Positions 17,115 to 26,374 are shown, numbered from the stretch's first letter. The stretch is 61,946 bases of DNA from Oscillospiraceae bacterium (GCA_009783205.1 WRHO01000009.1:1-61946), one strand, 5' to 3'. Notes: generated from the sequence alone by a model not told the origin. Made by a program: numbers and translations.

Positions 17115-17930
17115 ATGGCTATAGAGGTGTTTGCCCGAAAGGAAATGAAGTATATCATGGACGCCGAACGATATAAACACATAACAGAGTTCATGCTCGA
17201 GTACATGAACTATGACGAACACAATCACGGCGGTAAACATTACACGATTGCCAACATTTACTACGACACGGTGAACCATGACATTATCCGCGAGTCGGTC
17301 GCGAAACCGAAGTATAAAGAAAAACTGCGGCTTCGCGCATACGGAGTCCCGGAAATGGACAGTAACGTATACTTAGAAATGAAGAAAAAGTATAAGGGCG
17401 TGGTTTATAAGAGGAGGGTTACTCTTAAGCTCGACGAGGCGTACAAATTTGTCGAGACGAGAGAAATCCCGCCCGAAACCTCAAAAAGACCGCAATATGT
17501 TAAGACACAGGTCATGAAGGAGCTTCAACAAACGCTGTTGTTTTATGAACCGATACCCATGATTTACTTAGCTTACGACAGAATTGCGTTCTTTGGGAAA
17601 GACCCGTCCGAAGGCGGCCCCGGAAGAGATTTGCGAATTTCCTTCGATTTTAACACGCGCACAAGGCGCGAGGACGTGAGGCTCGAAAACGGCGACCACG
17701 GCGAACCGCTTTTAAAAGACGGGTGGTACGTTATGGAGGTCAAGGCGGGAAGCACTTTACCGCGTTGGCTGCTCAATTATTTTGCAGAGCATAATTTAAT
17801 GCGCGGAAGCGTTTCAAAATACGGCTCCGAATATAAACGCTTTTTACGGCGTCAAATCGTTGCCGACGCAAAAGCCACCGGTGCCGCGCTCAACCTTCCG
17901 CCGATTGTCGGCGAATATTTTACTGTATAA
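17115..17930 (+). CDS. VTC-domain protein, polyphosphate polymerase-like
   Basis: 271 residues, one VTC/triphosphate-tunnel domain. The tunnel is lined by basic and acidic residues in the expected places: FARKEMKYIMD at the N-terminus, KEKLRLRAYG, VYLEMKKKYKGVVYKRR, IRISF-like RDLRISFD and YVMEVKAG, then SKYGSEYKRFL. Eukaryotic VTC4 makes polyphosphate from ATP; bacterial relatives sit, as here, with DUF4956 membrane proteins. AAGGAGGTG is 9 nt upstream of the ATG at 17115, so the GTG at 17103 is not used. First gene of a three-gene operon (36 bp to the next). Confidence 0.88.
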   Translation: MAIEVFARKEMKYIMDAERYKHITEFMLEYMNYDEHNHGGKHYTIANIYYDTVNHDIIRESVAKPKYKEKLRLRAYGVPEMDSNVYLEMKKKYKGVVYKRRVTLKLDEAYKFVETREIPPETSKRPQYVKTQVMKELQQTLLFYEPIPMIYLAYDRIAFFGKDPSEGGPGRDLRISFDFNTRTRREDVRLENGDHGEPLLKDGWYVMEVKAGSTLPRWLLNYFAEHNLMRGSVSKYGSEYKRFLRRQIVADAKATGAALNLPPIVGEYFTV

Positions 17931-17966
17931 TTAATTAAATGTAAATAACTAAGGAGAACAATCACC

Positions 17967-19148
17967 ATGATACTCAAGAAAGCACTAACCATTTTTATGA
18001 CCCTCGCCATTATTGCGACAATGGCAACCACCGTAGGCGCAGACCTCGACGATACCGCAATCGGAGATGACATTATCAACGACGGAGATATCGGCGACGA
18101 AACAAATGACATCGGCGACGAAGACGCGGCTTTAAACGAAGAAGAAACACTCCCCGATGAGCCTTCCGACGATGTTGAACCCCCCGTTGAGGATGAACCG
18201 TTTGATGATTATGATATCGGAAGTTACGCGCTTTCCGATGATGATGACGATGATTATGACATCGGCTTGGCTACCTTTGACGAAGCAACCTATTCCGTTG
18301 CAAGAACCTGGATAACCGGTGCCAACGAAAAGGCTGTATGGGTTTGTCGCGATTGTAAAACAAACATGAACGGCGCGGAACCCACAAACTGTCTCGTTTG
18401 CGGAAGTATTCATGTAACAAAATCATTCGGTGCGATTTTACGCGCTTTATTGGGCAATATTCGCGAAGACAGAGACGCCTTCAACGAACCCACAATGGAC
18501 CCCACGCTTGCGTTCTTCTTAATTGCCACCGGCGCAATTATTGTCGGCTTTATACTTAGCTTGCTTTATAAAGCTGTAACAAGAAAGGGTCAACCTTCCT
18601 CGAGAAACTTCGCAATAACCCTTGTTATTCTGCCTATCGTGGTGGCAACGGTTGTGTTCACTATCGGACAAAATGTCGGTGCCGGCTTTGGTGTGGCGGG
18701 TATCTTCTCTATGACCCGTTTCCGTAGCGGTGCAACCAACTCAAAGGATTTGGCGTTTATATTTGTATCGGTAGCAATCGGTATGGCTTGCGGTATGGGC
18801 TTCCTTTTCTACGCCTTCGCAATCGCCTTGGTGCTTTGTGCGGTTCTTCTCATCTTGAACTTTGCGGGCTACGGCGACCTTAAAGCGGAACCTAAGCTCC
18901 TCAGAATTAATGTTCCCGAGAGCATAAGCTACACCGAAGTGTTTGACTCGGTAATGGAAAAATACGCATATTCTTGGGACGTAGCGCGGGTAAAAACAAT
19001 GGACCTCGGCGCGACCTTCGAAATCACATATTCGTTAATGCTTAAAAACGACATTGACGAAAAAGCATTTATTGATGAACTTCGTACACGTAACGGTAAC
19101 TTGAATATTATCCTGAGACTCGATACCAGGAGGGAAGGCGGTATGTAA
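17967..19148 (+). CDS. DUF4956 membrane protein with exported acidic region and zinc ribbon
   Basis: 393 residues. A signal peptide (MILKKALTIFMT...TTVGA, cleavage near 26) leads into an Asp/Glu-rich stretch (30-105, twice ending DDYDIG). A C-x2-C-x11-C-x2-C ribbon (WVCRDCK...CLVCGS) follows, then about four membrane helices holding the DUF4956 signature GIFSMTRFRSGATNSKDLAF, then a cytoplasmic-type domain (LRINVPESISYTEV...). It is the usual partner of VTC proteins and may form the channel or membrane platform for the polymer. The extra ribbon and acidic arm are notable. The stop overlaps the next ATG by one base. Confidence 0.87.
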   Translation: MILKKALTIFMTLAIIATMATTVGADLDDTAIGDDIINDGDIGDETNDIGDEDAALNEEETLPDEPSDDVEPPVEDEPFDDYDIGSYALSDDDDDDYDIGLATFDEATYSVARTWITGANEKAVWVCRDCKTNMNGAEPTNCLVCGSIHVTKSFGAILRALLGNIREDRDAFNEPTMDPTLAFFLIATGAIIVGFILSLLYKAVTRKGQPSSRNFAITLVILPIVVATVVFTIGQNVGAGFGVAGIFSMTRFRSGATNSKDLAFIFVSVAIGMACGMGFLFYAFAIALVLCAVLLILNFAGYGDLKAEPKLLRINVPESISYTEVFDSVMEKYAYSWDVARVKTMDLGATFEITYSLMLKNDIDEKAFIDELRTRNGNLNIILRLDTRREGGM

Positions 19149-20800
19149 TGCGTCAGCTTATAACAAAAATAATGGAACGACTCGAAGACCTTTGTATGGA
19201 ATGTTTTGACGAGCTTAAAGACATTTACGGGAAGGTTGAACCCAAATACCTCAAAGCCGCCGCCGTTGCGGGGGGGAGCGTTGTCGTGTTCGCAATAGGA
19301 ACGATTGTTTATATCGCGTCGGGCGCGGGAAATGTCGAGCCGTATGTCGACGCAATGTATAACGACCCCACAATAAAGGAAACCTTCGCTTCGGAGGATT
19401 TGATTGAGGTACCCGACGGTTGGGTTGACCCTAACGGCGAGTTTATTCCAAAAGAAGAAACGACAGTCGCGGAGGAAGAAGCGGATACAGAGGACGACCG
19501 CGAAACAATCCCTTTGCAAACTGTAGCGCAGGTTGTGGATTCCTCACCGCAAGATGAAAACCCCGCAACCGAGCCGGAAGATGAATCGACACAGCCGCCC
19601 GCGGTAACGACCGAAGCGGCGACCGAGCAACAGCCTACAGAGGATTTTGTGCGAATTACGCTCAATAACACCTCTGCGACGAGTACAAAGTCAACAAAAG
19701 GCGCGGAAGCGTTGATTGAGGAACAACGTGTGACGATTGAACATTCGGGCGACTATTTAATCACCGGAACGCTCGATAACGGGATTATTATTGTCGCCGC
19801 CGTAGGTGATGTAACCCTCACCTTAGAGAATGTATCTATCACGAACAGCATTGGGCCCGCTATACGCACATCGAGGGAAATGGAGCCCTTCACGCTGACA
19901 ATCAAAAGCGTCGGCAATAATACGCTCAAAGACGGTCGTCCCTTCATAGATAACGGTATAGACCCGGAAGAGCTTGAAGATTTTGATGATGAAACGGCAC
20001 TTAACCGTAACGGCGCGATATTCAGCCGTGCATCCAACCTTATCCTTACCGGCGACGGAAGTCTTACGGTATACGGCGGATTAAGACACGCTATCCACTC
20101 GCGTAACACCCTTACGTTAGAGAGCGCGAATGTAACGGCATACTCCCCGGTTCACGGCTTGCGTTCGCGTATATTGACCTATATCAACAACTCGAATGTC
20201 ACCCTTAACACAAAAAGTAAGGGTATACGTGCCGCGGGAAATAACAACGGTAACGTAACCATCAGCAATTCTACAATAACCGTCAACTCTATCCGTGACG
20301 CAATCCACTCCGAGCGCAATACCAACCTCACCAACGTGACGTTTAACGCCGTGATTAACGGCGGCTGGCGAGCGGGAAGACAGGAAGAAACGATGAAGGG
20401 GATTCGTTCGGACGGAAGCTTAAAAATCGAGGGCGGAACATTTAATATCGACAGCGCGGAGGATTGTATGAGTGCCGCGGAGACAACCGAAATAAGCAAC
20501 GCGACAATGAATCTGAGCACGAGCAGACGCGCAATTCGCGGAATGATGGGCGTAACGCTCACAAACGTAAGGTTAAATGTTGAAATATGCAACATCGGCT
20601 TACGCGGTTTAAATGTAAATGTTTATGGAGCCAACCCCGGCAACTTCCATATTCACAGAAGAGATACGTTTATACAAACCGGTATTTCCGGCGACGATTT
20701 GGCGGGAATACAACCGCAAGAAGGGGACACAAATTTTAAACGCGACTATTCAAAGGAAGAGCGCGATTTAATGAACAGTAAATGTGAAGGCTGTCACTGA
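19148..20800 (+). CDS. Cthe_2159-type carbohydrate-binding beta-helix protein
   Basis: 550 residues. A short cytoplasmic segment, one membrane span at about 36-58 (VVVFAIGTIVYIASGAG), a Glu/Thr/Pro-rich linker (80-165), then a parallel beta-helix with repeated ITGTLDNGIIIV, NRNGAIFSRASNLILTG and GIRAAGNNNGNVTISNSTI-like turns. The helix matches the family of Clostridium thermocellum Cthe_2159 (binds cellulose and polygalacturonate). It probably displays the helix on the cell surface. Third gene of the VTC-DUF4956 operon; a terminator follows at 20840. C-terminus ends CEGCH. Confidence 0.85.
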   Translation: MRQLITKIMERLEDLCMECFDELKDIYGKVEPKYLKAAAVAGGSVVVFAIGTIVYIASGAGNVEPYVDAMYNDPTIKETFASEDLIEVPDGWVDPNGEFIPKEETTVAEEEADTEDDRETIPLQTVAQVVDSSPQDENPATEPEDESTQPPAVTTEAATEQQPTEDFVRITLNNTSATSTKSTKGAEALIEEQRVTIEHSGDYLITGTLDNGIIIVAAVGDVTLTLENVSITNSIGPAIRTSREMEPFTLTIKSVGNNTLKDGRPFIDNGIDPEELEDFDDETALNRNGAIFSRASNLILTGDGSLTVYGGLRHAIHSRNTLTLESANVTAYSPVHGLRSRILTYINNSNVTLNTKSKGIRAAGNNNGNVTISNSTITVNSIRDAIHSERNTNLTNVTFNAVINGGWRAGRQEETMKGIRSDGSLKIEGGTFNIDSAEDCMSAAETTEISNATMNLSTSRRAIRGMMGVTLTNVRLNVEICNIGLRGLNVNVYGANPGNFHIHRRDTFIQTGISGDDLAGIQPQEGDTNFKRDYSKEERDLMNSKCEGCH

Positions 20801-20836
20801 TATCAGCAACAGTTCCTTAGATAATCACAAAATACG

Positions 20837-20866
20837 AAAGGGCAGGAATGAACCTGCCCTTTTATC
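20837..20866 (+). terminator. Terminator of the VTC operon
   Basis: Stem GGGCAGG/CCTGCCC (20840-20846 with 20853-20859), loop AATGAA, then TTTTAT. An ATG at 20848 lies in the loop and is therefore not the start of the next gene. Confidence 0.88.
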
Positions 20867-20895
20867 TACAACGGATACGAAAGGATATATACACA

Positions 20896-22758
20896 ATGTT
20901 GGAAAAATTCAAATTTACAAGCGACGCGGCAGATATACTTAACAATTGTAAAAGCGTAACTGTCCCCAAAACGAGGGAGGAGCTTTTTAAGCTTACCTTG
21001 GGTGACGTTGATGAATTTACGGTCGGTTATGAGGTAAACGGAAGGATACGCGACGAGGCGATTGTCACCCGTTGTAAAAACGGTGTTGTCATAAACTATA
21101 CCGACCCGTATATGCGGCGGCGCGACCCCGACTGTCTCATTATCGGGGACGATAAGCCGACGGACAAACCGAGGTTTGCCGAAAAATTCGGAAACGACTT
21201 TAGTGCGCTTCGAGGGGAAACATTCGAATGGCTCAAGAAACAGGATTTGTTGGTGGTGCCGGTAATGGTCGGGGGGGACGAATACGGTTATCCCGCCGCG
21301 TTAATCGCGCCTATGAATGCGGGTTTTTTCGCCTGTGGCTTGAGCGATTTACAGTATTTTACAAATATCACCGAATATGACGGTATATTTGAGCCAAAGG
21401 TAAACATTTATCTCGCGCCGCCCTTCAGACATACACACTTTGACGGTAAACAGATAGTTGTGCATAACCGCCTCGATGAGGTATACGAGCTTTTCCCGTA
21501 CAACCTTTATCCCGGGCCGAGCGCAAAAAAGGGGCTTTACGGTTTTCTACTCGATGTCGGCGAACGCGAAGGGTGGGTCACCGTCCATACATCTGCCGTT
21601 AAAATAGTTACACCGTATGAAAACGAGATAGTTATGATGCACGAGGGGGCGTCGGGCGGCGGAAAAAGCGAAATGAGCGAGCATCTTCACCGCGAAACCG
21701 ATGGAAGGTTACACGTCGGCACAAATATGGTCACAAAAGAGGATTTTTATTTAAGACTTGAAGAACCCTGTGAGTTGCACCCTATTGCGGACGATATGGC
21801 AATGTGTCACTCTAAAATGCAAAATAAGAGCAAAAAGCTCGTTATAAAAGACGTTGAGGCGGGGTGGTTTGTGCGGGTAGACCACATTAAGGAATACGGA
21901 ACGGCACCTTATTTGGAAAAATCTTGTATATCGCCCGATGAGCCGCTTGTGTTTATCAGTATGCAGGCTCAACCTAAATCCACCGTTCTTATTTGGGAAC
22001 ACACAATCGACGAGGACACAAATAAACCTTGTCCGAATCCCCGCGTAATACTTCCCCGAAGAATGATACAAAATATAATCGACGCGCCGGTTGAGGTCGA
22101 TATAAGAAGCTTTGGGGTAAGGGTTCCCCCCTGTACAAAGAAAAACCCTTCCTATGGAATTATGGGGCTTATGCACATTTTACCGCCCGCCCTCGGTTGG
22201 CTTTGGCGATTGGTCGCGCCGCGCGGTCACGCTAATCCGAGCATTGTGGACAGCGGGGGTATGACGAGCGAGGGTATAGGCTCATACGGCCCGTTCCTCA
22301 CCGGCTCATCGGTGAAACAGGCGAACCTTCTTTTACAGCAAATTGTAGACTCACCTAATACCAGATATGTCCTAATCCCAAATCAACATATAGGTTGTTA
22401 CGAGGTCGGCTTTAAACCACAATGGATAGCCCGCGAGTACATTGCGAGAAGAGGGAGCGCGAGATTTCACAGAGACAGCCTTTTTGAAGCGAGATGCCCG
22501 TTGCTCGGGTATGGACTCGAAAAGCTCAAGGTCGACGGACAACTCGTCAGAAAAGCGTTCCTTCAACCCGAGACACAATCAGAAATAGGGTTTGAGGGGT
22601 ATGATAAGGGTGCAAAAATATTGTCCGATTTCTTCAAAACCGAGTTGGCAAAATTTGATACCCCCGAGCTCGACCCCCTTGGCAAAAAAATCATAGACTG
22701 TTGCATGAACGACGGCAATATTAACGACTATATCGAATTGATTCCTATTAAACTTTAA
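20896..22758 (+). CDS. DUF4914 family protein with P-loop (PEP carboxykinase-like)
   Basis: 620 residues from MLEKFKFTSD. Belongs to the DUF4914 family, whose function is not established. A nucleotide-binding loop HEGASGGGKSEM at about residues 257-268 resembles the kinase loop of phosphoenolpyruvate carboxykinases, and VKIVTPYENEIVMM precedes it as in that fold. Other conserved-looking blocks are APPFRHTHFDGKQ and TSEGIGSYGPF. AAAGGA lies 10-12 nt before this ATG; the earlier ATG at 20848 is in a terminator loop. Monocistronic between two terminators. Confidence 0.78.
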   Translation: MLEKFKFTSDAADILNNCKSVTVPKTREELFKLTLGDVDEFTVGYEVNGRIRDEAIVTRCKNGVVINYTDPYMRRRDPDCLIIGDDKPTDKPRFAEKFGNDFSALRGETFEWLKKQDLLVVPVMVGGDEYGYPAALIAPMNAGFFACGLSDLQYFTNITEYDGIFEPKVNIYLAPPFRHTHFDGKQIVVHNRLDEVYELFPYNLYPGPSAKKGLYGFLLDVGEREGWVTVHTSAVKIVTPYENEIVMMHEGASGGGKSEMSEHLHRETDGRLHVGTNMVTKEDFYLRLEEPCELHPIADDMAMCHSKMQNKSKKLVIKDVEAGWFVRVDHIKEYGTAPYLEKSCISPDEPLVFISMQAQPKSTVLIWEHTIDEDTNKPCPNPRVILPRRMIQNIIDAPVEVDIRSFGVRVPPCTKKNPSYGIMGLMHILPPALGWLWRLVAPRGHANPSIVDSGGMTSEGIGSYGPFLTGSSVKQANLLLQQIVDSPNTRYVLIPNQHIGCYEVGFKPQWIAREYIARRGSARFHRDSLFEARCPLLGYGLEKLKVDGQLVRKAFLQPETQSEIGFEGYDKGAKILSDFFKTELAKFDTPELDPLGKKIIDCCMNDGNINDYIELIPIKL

Positions 22759-22778
22759 GGATTATACAAGGAAAATAC

Positions 22779-22816
22779 AAAAAACTGACCGATAGTATAT
22801 AGTCGGTCAGTTTTTT
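22779..22816. terminator. Terminator after DUF4914 gene
   Basis: Perfect 14-bp stem AAAAAACTGACCGA/TCGGTCAGTTTTTT with a 10-nt loop. Confidence 0.92.
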
Positions 22817-22842
22817 ATTTTGCAATTTTTTTCAAAAACTAC

Positions 22843-22886
22843 TTGACATGACGTAGTAGTTATGATATACTGATATTACTACGTCA
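22843..22886 (+). promoter_or_regulatory. padR promoter with 10-bp inverted-repeat operator
   Basis: TTGACA (22843-22848), 17 nt, TATACT (22866-22871). A perfect inverted repeat TGACGTAGTA/TACTACGTCA (22849-22858 with 22877-22886) starts right after the -35 and ends after the -10, a layout typical of PadR self-repression. Confidence 0.8.
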
Positions 22887-22927
22887 GACGTGGTTGTTTT
22901 TCAACAGAATGAGGGGGGGTGTTTTTA

Positions 22928-23272
22928 TTGGAGTATTCGTCAATAAGCAGCGAGGTTATTCGCGGATACATCGACCTAATCATTTTAAGGGTGCTTTACG
23001 ACGGGGATTCATACGGATATGAAATATCGAAAAGCATAACGCGGATTTCCGTCGGCGGTTACATTATGAAGGAAACGACGCTTTACTCTGCGTTTTCCCG
23101 ATTAGGCAAATTAGGTTATTTGCGTTCATACCCCGGAACATACTCGGGCGGGCGAGAGCGAACCTATTACACACTGACCGAGGAGGGGCGCGAGTATTAC
23201 AAACAAAAATGTGACGAATGGGTATTAACAAAGGATTTGATTAATAAATTTATTATAGGAGGACAACTTTAA
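22928..23272 (+). CDS. PadR-family transcriptional regulator
   Basis: 114 residues: winged helix (ISSEVIRGYIDLIILRVLYDGDSYGYEI, KETTLYSAFSRLGKLGYL, wing GGRERTYYTLTEEG). PadR proteins repress small membrane-protein or transporter operons and usually themselves. The TTG at 22928 (giving MEYSSISS) is preferred over GTG 22919, because the GAGGGGGGG Shine-Dalgarno runs into that GTG. The stop codon directly abuts the ATG of the next gene. Confidence 0.9.
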   Translation: MEYSSISSEVIRGYIDLIILRVLYDGDSYGYEISKSITRISVGGYIMKETTLYSAFSRLGKLGYLRSYPGTYSGGRERTYYTLTEEGREYYKQKCDEWVLTKDLINKFIIGGQL

Positions 23273-24334
23273 ATGGAAGCAATTAAAATTTACATTGAAA
23301 ACGTATTCAAGGCGTTTGGTGATAACGAACGCGTTACGGCGTTAAAGCGGGATATGCTCGCGGGTATGGAAGAAAAATATAACGCGCTTAAAGCAGAGGG
23401 AAAAAGCGAAAACGAAGCGGTGGGGAGCGTAATAGCGGATTTTGGGAGCATAGACGAAATTGTTGCCGAATTAGGGACGCCCCCAATAATTTCAGAGCTG
23501 CGCCCCGCAGTAAGCAAAGGCGCATATGAAGAAGATGATGAAGGTATCCCCGTCTCGCGTGAAGACGCGCTCAGGTTAACTGCGGCGTTTAAGAAAGCGA
23601 GCAAATGGCTCGGCATCGGGGTATGGTTAATTCTAACCGGCGTTTCAACAATGATGATGATAGTTAATTCCGGATTTAATACACAAAACATTATCGGCGA
23701 AACCGCAACGCGATTCACAAACACAATAACCAACCCGGGAAGCGCAAGCCTCGCCGAGGCGGTCGCGCTTTTCGCGCTATTCCTTTTTATTATTCCCGCC
23801 GTCATATTGTTCATTATAAACGGTATGTCGCTCAATCGCTATTATGAAAAATACGGGAACAAAGCTTTATTCCTCGACAGCTCTACGCGCACCGAGCTTG
23901 AACAAATGCGGGAACGGTTCATGCCAAAATTCACCGCCGTTATAGCCGCGGGGGTTGCTATTGTATTACTCGCGGTGGGCGGTTTTCTCTTATTTGCGAA
24001 TTTGGGCTTAGAGACGTTTGCCGTTTCCGCGCTTATTTTCACAATCGGGTTTGCGGCATTTTTATTTATTGTGGCGGGTATGGAGTATCACGCTTATGAT
24101 TATGTATTGGGGCGGGGCGATTACGGATATATCACAAAAAAACAATCGCAGGATTCGGAGCGCATTATCGGAACGGTTGCCGCCGTTTTCTGGCCCTTAA
24201 TAACCGCCGTATATCTTCTTTGGAGCTTTGTCGGCGATAGCTGGAGCATAAGCTGGTTAATTTGGCCAATTTCCGGTATTTTATTCGGGGCGTTTGCGGG
24301 CGGAATAAGCGTATGGACAGAAGGGAAAAAGTGA
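23273..24334 (+). CDS. HAAS/DUF1700-type membrane protein
   Basis: 353 residues. The N-terminal about 70 residues (YIENVFKAFGDNERVTALKRDML...SENEAVGSVIADFGSIDEIVAELG) are the HAAS-like domain always found next to PadR regulators. Then come membrane helices at about 113-132, 160-182, 221-242, 247-268 and two near the C-terminus (VAAVFWPLITAVYLLW and WLIWPISGILFGAFAGGI). Function unknown, with a presumed role in PadR-linked envelope or signalling response. AGGAGG 9-10 nt upstream. Convergent with the aminotransferase, 4 bp apart, with no visible terminator between. Confidence 0.85.
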   Translation: MEAIKIYIENVFKAFGDNERVTALKRDMLAGMEEKYNALKAEGKSENEAVGSVIADFGSIDEIVAELGTPPIISELRPAVSKGAYEEDDEGIPVSREDALRLTAAFKKASKWLGIGVWLILTGVSTMMMIVNSGFNTQNIIGETATRFTNTITNPGSASLAEAVALFALFLFIIPAVILFIINGMSLNRYYEKYGNKALFLDSSTRTELEQMRERFMPKFTAVIAAGVAIVLLAVGGFLLFANLGLETFAVSALIFTIGFAAFLFIVAGMEYHAYDYVLGRGDYGYITKKQSQDSERIIGTVAAVFWPLITAVYLLWSFVGDSWSISWLIWPISGILFGAFAGGISVWTEGKK

Positions 24335-24338
24335 TATA

Positions 24339-25577
24339 TTATAAATTAGCTAATTTCACGCCGACGCAAAAAACCTCCATCGCCTGAACAAGTTCATTAA
24401 GCGGGGGAAAAGACGGAGCAATTCTTATATTCTTGTCATCGGGGTCGTTTCCGTAAGGGAAGGTTGCGCCCGCCTCCGTCAAAATAACCCCCGCGTCTCT
24501 GCAAAGCTGTATCGTTTTTTTCGCCGTCCCCGGGTTACCGTCAAATGATACAAAGTATCCCCCGTTTGGTTTGTGCCATTTGCCTAAGCCTAAGGGTGAA
24601 AGCTCGCGTTCGAGGGCTTGTAAAACGACGTCAAACTTAGGCTGAAGAACGCCGCGAATTGCCTTCATATGGGCTTCGAGTCCGTTCCAATCCTTCAAAA
24701 ATTGAACGTGTCTCAATTGATTCAGCTTATCGCTTCCTATAGTTCTTGCCGAAAGCCGCTTTTTTATTAAAGCGGCGTTTCTCTCGCTCGTCGCCATTAT
24801 AGCAACGCCGCCGCCGGGGAATGTTATCTTTGAGGTTGACGCGAACATATAAACCTTATCGGGTCGCCCCGCTTTTTTACATTCGTCTAAAATGTTTAAA
24901 AGCACATCGGGGGTATCGTTCAGGTGATGCACCGCGTAGGCACAATCCCAAAAAATGCGAAAATCCTCCGCCTTTGTTTCTAAACGCGCAAGTCGCCGCA
25001 CCGTATCGTCGGAATAGGTTATCCCCGTTGGGTTAGAGTATATCGGAACGCACCAAATCCCCTTCACCGATTCGTCATTTTTTGCCAATTCTTCAACCGC
25101 GTCCATATCTATACCGTCTTTACTGACGGGGATATTGAGCATTTCGATTCCGAGAGCTTCACAAATTGTAAAATGTCTGTCATAGCCGGGAACGGGACAT
25201 AAAAACTTAATCCTTTCCCCGCCTTTGTTATACTTCGACCACGACTCCGATTTTTCATCGACGCCGTATATCATACAACGAACAATTGTATCGTACATCA
25301 TAGAAAGACTCGAATTATTGCCTAAAATCATCTCTTCGGCACGCACTCCGAGCATTGGCGCGAATAACGCCTTAGCCTCGGGAAGTCCGTCAAGAATTGC
25401 CCCGTTATAATTTCGACAATCTATTCCGTCCGACATATAAGAAGCCCCCGGTAAGCTTAACATATCGCTCGAAAGCGCGATAACGTCCGCACCCGGTTTC
25501 CCCCTCGACATATCTAATTTTAAACCCTTTGACTTAAGCTGTTCGTAGCGCGCTCTTAATTGTGTTGTATCCATCAA
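24339..25577 (-). CDS. PLP-dependent aminotransferase (aspartate aminotransferase Ic group)
   Basis: 412 residues, fold type I. N-terminus LKLDMSRGKPGADVIALSSDML is diagnostic of this subgroup. Substrate and cofactor residues are seen in NNSSLSMMYD, WCVPIYSNPTGITYSDD, DCAYAVHHL and the PLP lysine in FASTSKITFPGGG (about residue 250). Assigned activity is aspartate to oxaloacetate using 2-oxoglutarate; other acidic or aromatic substrates cannot be excluded. The ATG overlaps the stop of the upstream gene by 4 bp. Confidence 0.9.
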   Translation of the reverse strand: MMDTTQLRARYEQLKSKGLKLDMSRGKPGADVIALSSDMLSLPGASYMSDGIDCRNYNGAILDGLPEAKALFAPMLGVRAEEMILGNNSSLSMMYDTIVRCMIYGVDEKSESWSKYNKGGERIKFLCPVPGYDRHFTICEALGIEMLNIPVSKDGIDMDAVEELAKNDESVKGIWCVPIYSNPTGITYSDDTVRRLARLETKAEDFRIFWDCAYAVHHLNDTPDVLLNILDECKKAGRPDKVYMFASTSKITFPGGGVAIMATSERNAALIKKRLSARTIGSDKLNQLRHVQFLKDWNGLEAHMKAIRGVLQPKFDVVLQALERELSPLGLGKWHKPNGGYFVSFDGNPGTAKKTIQLCRDAGVILTEAGATFPYGNDPDDKNIRIAPSFPPLNELVQAMEVFCVGVKLANL

Positions 25578-26308
25578 CCCACACCCAACTCTTCCAAATT
25601 TGAATACGGCTCGGAAATATACTCCGCTTCTAAGTTCATCGCGACGTCCTTTGTGATATTTGTGTGGATTTCGAGATATTGTTCCTCCAACGCGGTTTTT
25701 GACAAAAGCGAGTTAGCCTTAACGCTGTACACAATGCGTAGGGTCACCGCCCCCTCTTCCCCGTCCATGATAATTTTGAAAAGCTTTGCGTTGCTTATAT
25801 CTGCCGCCGCCTGTTGCTCGGAATTTACCTTAACAACCGATTCGTCGCCGTTTTTGTCGAGCTTAACAACCTCAATGTCTCTTATAATCAAATCCCCCTG
25901 TGTGACCACCGCCTCGATGCTCACGTTTTCCATTTCGAACCTTTGCTCGGTTTGCCCCTCGGCTAATTCCACATCAATGAATCCGTCTAACACAATATCG
26001 TTACCGTCGCGATGCAGCCCGAAGTTAAACACGGGGAAAAATTCCGGCTTCCCCGACGCGATTGCCGCGGCAAAAATCTCCTCCTCGGTATATTCGGTTG
26101 TATTCATAATATATTCCAGCTCTTGATTATATGCGTCCATATCGACCGCGGCGGCATATAATCTTTGTACCTTAAAGTAATTGCCCGAAAGGGAATAGGT
26201 GTTATCGGCGACAAAGTTTATTTCCGGGACAAGAAACTCCCTCCAACAAAAAAACGCGACTATTGCGGCTGCAATTACCGCAAGAACAATAAAAACTATT
26301 CTCCTCAT
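25574..26308 (-). CDS. Membrane-anchored exported protein, unknown
   Basis: Unrecognised, 244 residues. N-terminal anchor RRIVFIVLAVIAAAIVAFFCW (2-22), then a secreted-type region without cysteines, rich in Glu/Asp and beta-type alternation (FDVELAEGQTEQRFEMENVSIE-like), similar in style to small surface proteins of unknown role. The 4-bp overlap with the aminotransferase may only reflect packing. A dispersed repeat E copy lies upstream (26335-26373). Confidence 0.7.
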   Translation of the reverse strand: MRRIVFIVLAVIAAAIVAFFCWREFLVPEINFVADNTYSLSGNYFKVQRLYAAAVDMDAYNQELEYIMNTTEYTEEEIFAAAIASGKPEFFPVFNFGLHRDGNDIVLDGFIDVELAEGQTEQRFEMENVSIEAVVTQGDLIIRDIEVVKLDKNGDESVVKVNSEQQAAADISNAKLFKIIMDGEEGAVTLRIVYSVKANSLLSKTALEEQYLEIHTNITKDVAMNLEAEYISEPYSNLEELGVG

Positions 26309-26334
26309 GCTTATGACCCAACCCTTTCCGAGCC

Positions 26335-26373
26335 GAAATAAATTCCCTCTTTTTATTTTAGCTCTTGTTTAAC
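26335..26373. repeat. Dispersed repeat E, copy 2 (inverted)
   Basis: Reads AAACAAGAGCTAAAATAAAA then AGAGGGAATTTATTTC on the minus strand, matching 15167-15198 apart from 4-5 extra bases. Sits between the FkbM gene and the gene ending at 25574. Confidence 0.7.
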
Positions 26374-26374
26374 A

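Noticed and set aside
20848-20895. N-terminal extension of the DUF4914 protein
   Set aside because: The upstream ATG is in the loop of a terminator hairpin, and the better ribosome-binding signal is before 20896.
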